Origin: Actinoallomurus bryophytorum
GTDB lineage: Bacteria; Actinomycetota; Actinomycetes; Streptosporangiales; Streptosporangiaceae
Direction of reading: 5' to 3'
DNA: 64,000 bases
Assembly: GCF_006716425.1 (NCBI RefSeq)
Contig: NZ_VFOZ01000001.1
Location: forward strand, 1,860,001-1,924,000
Below the pieces are notes generated by a model. That model was not told where the DNA came from. It ran no database searches and saw only the letters and a list, made by a program, of their open reading frames with translations. Below are positions 58,735-64,000 of the stretch, one piece after another. Position 1 is the stretch's first letter; each line of letters opens with the position of its first letter. A program made the position numbers and the translations under genes.

Positions 58735-58915
58735 CCGGGTGACCGCGCCGGCGACCTGACCAATAGGTCAAAGGCCGGAAATGTCCAGTTTTATGAGGAC
58801 CTTACCTTTGCATTGTGTCATCGGGATATTACGCCGGGATACTGGAAGCTGTAGAGGACCACGAGAGCGCCGATACTAATGGGTCTCGTGCCAATTCCGG
58901 TAACAAGGAGACGAC

Positions 58916-59209
58916 GTGCGAAAAAAGCTAAGCGCCGCCGCTGGCCTGGTGACCATTTCAGCAGCCGGCGCCCTGATCATGAGTTCACCCGCCTTCGCGG
59001 AGGGCGACATCGCCTCGATCACTGGCGCACCCGTCGTGGCCGGCCCCGCTTCGGCCACCGCCGGGCAGGCGCAGTCGCTGGTCGCGAACGCGCGTACGGT
59101 GACCAGGGACGAAGGGCGTAGGCGGTATCGCCACCGCCGGCACCGCCACCACCGGCGTCACCACAGGCACCACCGCCACCACCGGTACCACCACCACCGC
59201 GGCTGGTAG
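58916..59209 (+). CDS. Small secreted protein with His/Arg-rich C-terminus
   Basis: 97 aa. A clear signal peptide (MRKKLSAAAGLVTISAAGA, cleavage likely after SPAFA at residue 28) precedes a short linker. The last 29 residues consist almost wholly of His, Arg and Tyr (pattern RRHRHHRRHH, then HRHHRYHHHRG). Such a tail could bind metal ions or anionic polymers in the wall. I know no family for it. GTG 58916 follows AAGGAG by 6 bases. The upstream leader contains a CACGAGA/TCTCGTG hairpin (58860-58890). Confidence 0.75.
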   Translation: MRKKLSAAAGLVTISAAGALIMSSPAFAEGDIASITGAPVVAGPASATAGQAQSLVANARTVTRDEGRRRYRHRRHRHHRRHHRHHRHHRYHHHRGW

Positions 59210-59368
59210 GAACCACGGACCAGCAGGGACAAAGGGCCGGCCTAGCGGCAACAATTCCGAGTCATCGTCGATGAGGAGAACTGTCACCGTTATTGTCAGA
59301 CCCTGCTCGCTCGAATTGGGCGAATATCCCCGAGACCGGGCGCCGACCATGGCGCCCGGCTCGCCGTA

Positions 59369-60352
59369 CTAACGGCGATCGAACTCTCCAAGGTTCTCGA
59401 CCGATTCCACCAGCCCCGCCCATGCCTCTTCGGTGTCGGAGGAATGCTCATGGGGTGCGCGGAACCAGTCGACGTAGCTGGACACCTCTTCAAGGTCCCA
59501 GCGGAGCCGGTAGAGCATGAGGGCCGAGTCGCTGGGTGTCCTTCCGGTGGCCTCGGCGTACCGCTTGAGGTCCTCTGGGCTCTCTGCGACGGACCACAGG
59601 TCGCGTTCGGGCGGCGCTAGGCCGACCGTGTCCCAGTCGATCAGCAGGTAGCGGCCTTCGTGCCACAGAAGGTTGCCCTCGTGCGGCTCGCCGTGGGTGA
59701 GGACGGGTGCGCCACCGCCTCTGCCGAGGTCCTCGACCAGCCCGTCGAACTCCGCCACCCGGCGCCGGATGGCGGTGGAGTGCGTGGAGAGCAGAGTTCT
59801 GGCGGGCTCGGCGAACGGCCCGCTCCCCCATTGGACCGCGTCGTCGAGGGCGCTCTCCAGGAGGCTGCGCATCGACAGCCCGGGATCGAGCACGGGCACC
59901 GATGCCGGAGCCGCCTGACGATGCAACTCGGCGAGCAGATCCAGGACGGCGTGGCGTTCGCGTGAGGTCCATGGCCGGTCGGAGTCCCCGGGGGTGCCGT
60001 CCACGAAGGGGAAGACGCTGAGGGCGTACCGGGGCCCCAGCCGGCGGACGGTCTCGCCTCCGGCGGCCCGCAGAGGCGCCACCACGAAATCCAGGCGTCC
60101 CTCATCGCGTAGGGCCGCGGCGGACTCCATGGCCCGGGTCAGGCTCCGTAGAGCGGCGTGCGAGTCCGGCTCGCCCTTGAGGTCCAGGTCGGCGACGGTG
60201 AGGAACCACTTTCTCCCGGCGTCACCGGCAGCGATCCAGTGATGGTCGCCGAAACCGACCGGGGCGTACTCCAGCGAGGTCCCGCCGATTCCCCAGTCGC
60301 CCAGGGCCTGGAGCAGCCGCTCCTCGTCAAGATCTTTGGGTCGCGTCCTCAT
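59369..60352 (-). CDS. Aminoglycoside phosphotransferase-like kinase
   Basis: 327 aa APH fold. The N-terminal nucleotide lobe is followed by the catalytic loop LTHGEPHEGNLLWHEGRY (variant H-G-E/D-x4-N) and the metal-binding DWD in LLIDWDTVGLAPPERDLW. Length and DWDTVGLAPPERDLW resemble the spectinomycin/APH(9)-like subgroup, but such kinases phosphorylate varied substrates in actinomycetes, so resistance is only possible. The catalytic Asp is Glu in HGEPH, which may lower activity. Start ATG 60352. Confidence 0.85.
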   Translation of the reverse strand: MRTRPKDLDEERLLQALGDWGIGGTSLEYAPVGFGDHHWIAAGDAGRKWFLTVADLDLKGEPDSHAALRSLTRAMESAAALRDEGRLDFVVAPLRAAGGETVRRLGPRYALSVFPFVDGTPGDSDRPWTSRERHAVLDLLAELHRQAAPASVPVLDPGLSMRSLLESALDDAVQWGSGPFAEPARTLLSTHSTAIRRRVAEFDGLVEDLGRGGGAPVLTHGEPHEGNLLWHEGRYLLIDWDTVGLAPPERDLWSVAESPEDLKRYAEATGRTPSDSALMLYRLRWDLEEVSSYVDWFRAPHEHSSDTEEAWAGLVESVENLGEFDRR

Positions 60353-60416
60353 GGCCGATCACGGTAGGCGCTCACGGCCGGCTCCGCACCGCGATATCGC
60401 CTCGCTCGAACCTCGC

Positions 60417-61340
60417 TCAGAACCCGACCGCGCGGATCTCTCCCACGATCGACTCGCCACCGTGCACCGGCCCCGTGGTCAGCTCCGGGGGAACACCGTC
60501 CGCGCCCAGGGCGCGCAGCGTGGCGACGGTCACCGGGGTACGTGCACGAGCCGCCCCGTCATCGATCTTGACCGCGCCGGCGCGGCCGTCCGCGAGGGCG
60601 AAGGCGTCGACGCCCTCCGCGCCGCCCTTGACGAGCAGGCCCGGAACGGCCTCCATGAGCCGGCGTTCGTCACGGTCGGTGCCCGACGTCCACTGCGGAT
60701 GGGCGCGCATCGCGTCGGCGACCCGGCGTTCGGGGGTGCCGGGCGCGGCGAGCACGAGCGCGCGGAACGCGCGGGCCAGGCCGGTCAGGGTGACGGCGAA
60801 CAGCGGCGCACCGCATCCGTCCACGCCCGTCGCGGCGATCTCGTCGCCGGTCAGCTCGGCCACGGTCTTGTTGATCGCGACCTGCAGCGGATGGTCCGGG
60901 TCCAGGTAGGACTCGGTCGGCCAGTGGTTGATGACGCAGGTGGCGAGCATCGCGGAGTGCTTGCCGGAGCAGTTCATCCGCAGCCGGGACTTGTCGCGGA
61001 CGACGGCGAGCTCGGGATCGATCGGCCGCGCCGGAGGGCATTGGAGGTCCTCGGGGGTCAGCCCGGCCCCGGCGAGGATCTTCTGCACGCCCTCGACGTG
61101 GAAGTCCTCCCCGGAGTGACTGGCCGACGCGAGCGCCAGGAGTTCGCCCTCGAGACCGAGACCGAGCCGCAACATCGCGGCCGCCTGCATCGGTTTGTTG
61201 GACGAACGCGGGAAGATCGGCTCATCGACGGTCCCCAGGCGTACCACCGCCGATCCGTCGGCGGCCAGCCCGGACACCGATCCGCGGTGCCGCGACTCCA
61301 CGAAACCGGAACGTTCCACTTCGATGATGACGGGATTCAT
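60417..61340 (-). CDS. L-asparaginase (pfam06089, type II-like)
   Basis: 307 aa. IIEVERSGFVESRHRGSVSG, PRSSNKPMQAAAMLRLG and LRMNCSGKHSAMLATCVIN match the pfam06089 asparaginase family (Rhizobium-type), which hydrolyses asparagine to aspartate and ammonia. It is unrelated to E. coli AnsB. A short GAAGGGGGAAG precedes ATG 61340. It lies 28 bases downstream of the BKACE gene on the same strand, possibly in one operon. Confidence 0.88.
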   Translation of the reverse strand: MNPVIIEVERSGFVESRHRGSVSGLAADGSAVVRLGTVDEPIFPRSSNKPMQAAAMLRLGLGLEGELLALASASHSGEDFHVEGVQKILAGAGLTPEDLQCPPARPIDPELAVVRDKSRLRMNCSGKHSAMLATCVINHWPTESYLDPDHPLQVAINKTVAELTGDEIAATGVDGCGAPLFAVTLTGLARAFRALVLAAPGTPERRVADAMRAHPQWTSGTDRDERRLMEAVPGLLVKGGAEGVDAFALADGRAGAVKIDDGAARARTPVTVATLRALGADGVPPELTTGPVHGGESIVGEIRAVGF

Positions 61341-61368
61341 CTTCCCCCTTCGGGCTGTGCGGGCGCCG

Positions 61369-62193
61369 TCAGCGGCGCTTCACGCCCAGGAACGTCCGTG
61401 CCTCGTCCGGGGACATCGGCTCCCGCTGCGCGAGCTTCACCAGGGTGGCCGCACGCTCCACGAGCTGGGAATTGGCCGTTACGGGCCGACCCTTGGCGTA
61501 CGTCAGAGTATCTTCCATCCCGACCCGCAGATGACCGCCGGCCGACAGTGCCGCGTACATCACCGGCAGGGTGGTCCGGCCGATCCCGGTGGCCGACCAG
61601 GTCGCTCCCTCGGGGAGCGCGTCGACCGCGGCGACCAGCGAGCGCGCGTCCCCCGGCATGCCGCCGGGCACTCCCATGACGAGATCGCAGTGGACGTGCC
61701 CGCCGTACGGCGCGCCGTAGGTGTCCAGCAGGCGGCGCAGCGACGCGACCTGGCCCAGGTCGAACAGCTCGAACTCCGGCACGATCTCCATCGCCTGCGT
61801 GAGCTGGTAGAGCTCGGCCATGAAGGGCCAGGGATTCATGAACACGTCGGTGCCGAAGTTGACGGTGCCGCAGGTGAGCGAGCAGGCGTCCGGCGCGGCG
61901 TCGAGGACCTTCAGGCGATGCTCGTACGGGTCCGTGACCGCGCCGCCGGTGGACAGCTGGACGATGAGGTTCGTGCTCTCGTGGAGCGCGGTGACCGTGT
62001 CGCGGAGCCGGATCGGGTCGAGCGTCGCCCGGGCCTCGGCGTCGCGGATGTGGACGTGGATGACGGCCGCGCCGGCGCCTTCGCATTCCTTGGCCGCGTG
62101 GACCAGTTCTTCAAGTGTGACCGGGAGCGCCGGGGCGGCGACCTTCTCGGCCTCGGCGCCCGTGGGCGCAATGGTTATCAGTGTTCTGGCCAT
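61369..62193 (-). CDS. BKACE family (beta-keto acid cleavage) enzyme
   Basis: 274 aa DUF849 protein. Zn/active-site motifs are [32 protein letters not shown] and [25 protein letters not shown] enzymes condense a beta-keto acid with acetyl-CoA; the best known makes acetoacetate from 3-keto-5-aminohexanoate in lysine fermentation, but many members act on other keto acids. ATG 62193 ([10 protein letters not shown]); ATG 62202 adds three residues. It is followed by asparaginase. Confidence 0.88.
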   Translation of the reverse strand: MARTLITIAPTGAEAEKVAAPALPVTLEELVHAAKECEGAGAAVIHVHIRDAEARATLDPIRLRDTVTALHESTNLIVQLSTGGAVTDPYEHRLKVLDAAPDACSLTCGTVNFGTDVFMNPWPFMAELYQLTQAMEIVPEFELFDLGQVASLRRLLDTYGAPYGGHVHCDLVMGVPGGMPGDARSLVAAVDALPEGATWSATGIGRTTLPVMYAALSAGGHLRVGMEDTLTYAKGRPVTANSQLVERAATLVKLAQREPMSPDEARTFLGVKRR

Positions 62194-62293
62194 GGACAAC
62201 ATGATTTCAAGTAAACGCCCTGTTCGGCGTAAAATTTTTCGTAATTCATCGCGATGCCAGGCGTCTGGGGCCCGTACGGCAGAATGCCATCTC

Positions 62294-62719
62294 GTGCGAG
62301 CGGTGGTGCAGCGGGTGAGCCAGGCGAGTGTCTCCGTCGACGGTGACGTGGTGGGCGCGATCGACGAACCCGGCCTCATGGTCCTCGTCGGGGTCACCCA
62401 CGACGACACACCCGCGCAGGCGGCCAGGCTCGCCGCCAAGCTGTGGGGACTGCGCGTCTTCGACGGCGAGGTCTCCTGCTCCGACCTCGGTGCGCCACTT
62501 CTGGTGATCAGCCAGTTCACGCTCTACGGCGACACCCGTAAGGGCCGCCGGCCGTCCTGGATCGCCGCCGCGCCCGGACCGGTGGCCGAGCCGCTCGTCG
62601 AGGAGGTCGTCGAGGCCCTGCGGCGCTTGGGGGCCCGGGTCGAGACGGGCCGGTTCGGTGCCGACATGAAGGTCTCGCTGACCAACGACGGCCCGGTCAC
62701 CCTGATCCTGGACATGTGA
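62294..62719 (+). CDS. dtd: D-aminoacyl-tRNA deacylase
   Basis: 141 aa Dtd homodimer subunit, which hydrolyses D-amino acids and glycine from mischarged tRNAs. The two diagnostic motifs are [17 protein letters not shown] and [12 protein letters not shown] (the Gly-cisPro motif is GPV here, family N-x-G-P-V). GTG 62294 ([11 protein letters not shown]) fits the family start. It is divergent from the BKACE gene and converges on a membrane protein. Confidence 0.95.
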   Translation: MRAVVQRVSQASVSVDGDVVGAIDEPGLMVLVGVTHDDTPAQAARLAAKLWGLRVFDGEVSCSDLGAPLLVISQFTLYGDTRKGRRPSWIAAAPGPVAEPLVEEVVEALRRLGARVETGRFGADMKVSLTNDGPVTLILDM

Positions 62720-62755
62720 CGGGCCCGGAACCTGACAGGTCCACACCCGGCGGGC

Positions 62756-63211
62756 TCAGAACGCGATGATGCCGAGTATCGCGATGATGATGCCCACCAG
62801 GCTGGCGACCCCTGCGGCGGTCAGCACGAGCCGGTCGTTCTGCGCCAGCCGGGCACGCACCGCCGGCGAGTAGACGACCACCCCGGTATCCCGGTTCGGA
62901 TCGTGGGACGTGGTGCGGCTGAAGGGGTTCGGCAGGCCGAACGCCCGCCAGACCGCGTCGTTCTTCACCCGCTGGTGGGCGGCCGAGCAGGCGAACAGAC
63001 GTCCGCGCACCGGCTCGTGGCAGGCGAACCCCTGCCTCGTCATCACCCGGCAGACGGTGGGGTTCAGCGAGAACTCGTACAGGCACCAGGCCAGTACGCC
63101 GAGCAGCGCCAGCCGCCAGGCCCCGAGCACGATCGCCGCGACGATTAATCCGCCGATGGCGACCCACCAGATGTAGACGGGCTCCCGCTCCCGACGCCGC
63201 CGTCGCCCCAT
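62756..63211 (-). CDS. Small membrane protein of unknown function
   Basis: 151 aa. A basic cytoplasmic start (MGRRRRREREPV), two adjacent helices (YIWWVAIGGLIVAAIVLGAW, LALLGVLAWCLYEFSLNP), a soluble loop with four Cys residues (VCRVMTRQGFACHEPVRGRL, FACSAAHQR) and a final helix (LVLTAAGVASLVGIIIAILG). The Cys spacing could bind a metal or form disulfides, but I do not recognise a family. ATG 63211 follows AAAGGGAAC; an in-frame ATG at 63280 is less likely. It converges on dtd. Confidence 0.7.
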   Translation of the reverse strand: MGRRRRREREPVYIWWVAIGGLIVAAIVLGAWRLALLGVLAWCLYEFSLNPTVCRVMTRQGFACHEPVRGRLFACSAAHQRVKNDAVWRAFGLPNPFSRTTSHDPNRDTGVVVYSPAVRARLAQNDRLVLTAAGVASLVGIIIAILGIIAF

Positions 63212-63323
63212 GTTCCCTTTCCTCGCCGAGGTCTCCGGTGCGCCGTCCGACGCACCATCCGACGGAGAGAACCTTCCCATGAGCGCCGCCCGTTATGATC
63301 TTGTTTGCCTGACGGATATCCGA

Positions 63324-64000
63324 TTATCGGCGACGAAGGTCGATCTTGACGGTAGATCCCGAATCAGGGGAGACGATGACCTCCTGCGAGGCCGCCACGC
63401 CACCGGCGAGAAGCGGCTCCTCGACCGGGGTGTTCCGCTTGATCATCCCGAGCCCGATCGGTCCCAGCTCGTAGTGACGTGCGGCGGAGCCGACGAAGCC
63501 GACGGTGCGGCCGCCCAGCTCGATCGGGTCGCCGTGCGCGGGCAGGTGGTCGACGCTCCCGTCGAGATGAAGGAAGACCAGCCGACGCGGCGGGCGGCCG
63601 AGGTTCTGCACCCGCGCGACCGTCTCCTGGCCCCGGTAGCAGCCCTTGTCGAGGTGCACGGCGACATCGATCCAGCCGGCCTCGTGCGGAATGGTCCGGT
63701 GGTCGGTGTCCAGACCCAGGCGCGGGCGGTGGGCGGCGATGCGCAGCGCCTCGTACGCCCAGAGCCCGGCGAGACGCGCGTGCCAGTCGCGTTCGAGCTC
63801 CTTGCGCGGCACGATGAGGCCGTCCGTCGTCCTGAGGGCACCGCCGGGCGCCTCGGCGCCGGCTAGCGTCACGACGGCGTACGACTCCGTCTCGTCGGTC
63901 ACCTCGACCCGCATCAGGAACCGCATCCGGTCGAGGAACTCCGCGAGGCTCGCGGCCATGCCCGGCTCGACGTGCGCCCAGACCGCCTCGCCGTCATCGA
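63324..64000 (-). CDS. ygfZ: Folate-binding protein YgfZ, partial
   Basis: tRNA-modifying/Fe-S-repair folate-binding protein of the GcvT-like family. The diagnostic motif KGCYRGQETVAR is present, preceded by LERDWHARLAGLWAYEALRI. The C-terminus is complete at 63324 (VKIDLRRR), but the frame continues past an internal Met at 63959 to the window edge (DDGEAVWAHVEPG), so the N-terminal part is missing. It acts in the cytoplasm in Fe-S enzyme maintenance. The gene is monocistronic here, 112 bases from the next. Confidence 0.93.
   Translation of the reverse strand, partial: DDGEAVWAHVEPGMAASLAEFLDRMRFLMRVEVTDETESYAVVTLAGAEAPGGALRTTDGLIVPRKELERDWHARLAGLWAYEALRIAAHRPRLGLDTDHRTIPHEAGWIDVAVHLDKGCYRGQETVARVQNLGRPPRRLVFLHLDGSVDHLPAHGDPIELGGRTVGFVGSAARHYELGPIGLGMIKRNTPVEEPLLAGGVAASQEVIVSPDSGSTVKIDLRRR

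Noticed and set aside
58735-58915. ydaO (c-di-AMP) riboswitch before the small secreted protein
   Set aside because: The leader has a hairpin and conserved-looking spacing but lacks recognisable riboswitch consensus blocks.
1-64000. tRNA, rRNA, insertion sequence, integrase or prophage genes
   Set aside because: Intergenic regions were read for tRNA-like and IS-end patterns and none was convincing; the only repeats are the listed ones.

Overview
The window is high-GC actinobacterial chromosome. The markers are mycothiol biosynthesis (mshA), CarD, SenX3/RegX3-PhoU, DUF2637, DUF574 methyltransferases, WXG100-type proteins, frequent GTG/TTG starts and strong third-position GC. Gene order matches blocks known from Mycobacterium and Streptomyces (lpqE/carD/ispF/cysS/rlmB; gpm/senX3/regX3; mshA/ybjN/SDR; HTH/hbhA/DUF2516). 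The accessory content looks more like Streptosporangiales/Thermomonosporaceae (Actinomadura-like) than Streptomyces or Mycobacterium; this genus-level guess is inference. No rRNA, tRNA, insertion sequence, integrase or CRISPR array was found.

Layout. 1-8.0 kb: a housekeeping cluster on the minus strand (rlmB, a ClpC N-domain-only protein, cysS, ispF, carD), interrupted by plus-strand genes (DUF2637 protein, fumarylacetoacetase) and a non-coding tandem repeat. ispD, usually between carD and ispF, is absent here. 8.3-13.7 kb: lpqE-like lipoprotein, RegX3/SenX3 and divergent phoU with PHO-box-like repeats between them, then gpmA. 13.8-20.2 kb: two methyltransferases, ybjN, mshA, an SDR, another methyltransferase and a membrane protein. 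20.3-24.3 kb: a divergent macrodomain/ADP-ribosylglycohydrolase pair, an ECF sigma factor with a CU044_5270-like partner, and a hexapeptide-repeat protein. 24.3-28.1 kb: FAD oxidoreductase plus MFS exporter, divergent from a LysR regulator.

28.2-39.7 kb: carbohydrate ABC transport (MsiK/MalK-type ATPase, two permeases, two binding lipoproteins). Two paralogous PadR genes lie in duplicated promoter regions that share two motifs at identical spacing; the second PadR heads a MacB/FtsX-type ABC operon. 39.8-43.6 kb: a probable type VII secretion-linked island with visibly lower GC: YbaB, a WXG100-like protein, a large WXG-like/LysM protein and a second YbaB. 43.7-46 kb: BlaI-M56 peptidase pair with a BlaI-type operator, and a DUF5996 protein. 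46-49 kb: MMPL transporter divergent from a TetR regulator.

49-64 kb: secreted NlpC/P60-like protein, HTH-TM-LamG receptor-like protein, AlaX editing protein, SGNH lipoprotein, DUF2516/HbhA-like/XRE cluster with a repeated operator, TetR/aldo-keto reductase pair, zinc metallopeptidase, DUF2207 protein, a His/Arg-rich secreted peptide, an aminoglycoside-phosphotransferase-like kinase, asparaginase, BKACE enzyme, dtd, and ygfZ running off the right edge.

The parts most worth follow-up are the YbaB/WXG100/LysM island, the twin PadR circuits, the sugar permease with a surface-protein-like domain inserted in an extracellular loop, and the HTH-TM-LamG protein. Start codons were chosen from Shine-Dalgarno spacing and family N-termini, so several are uncertain.
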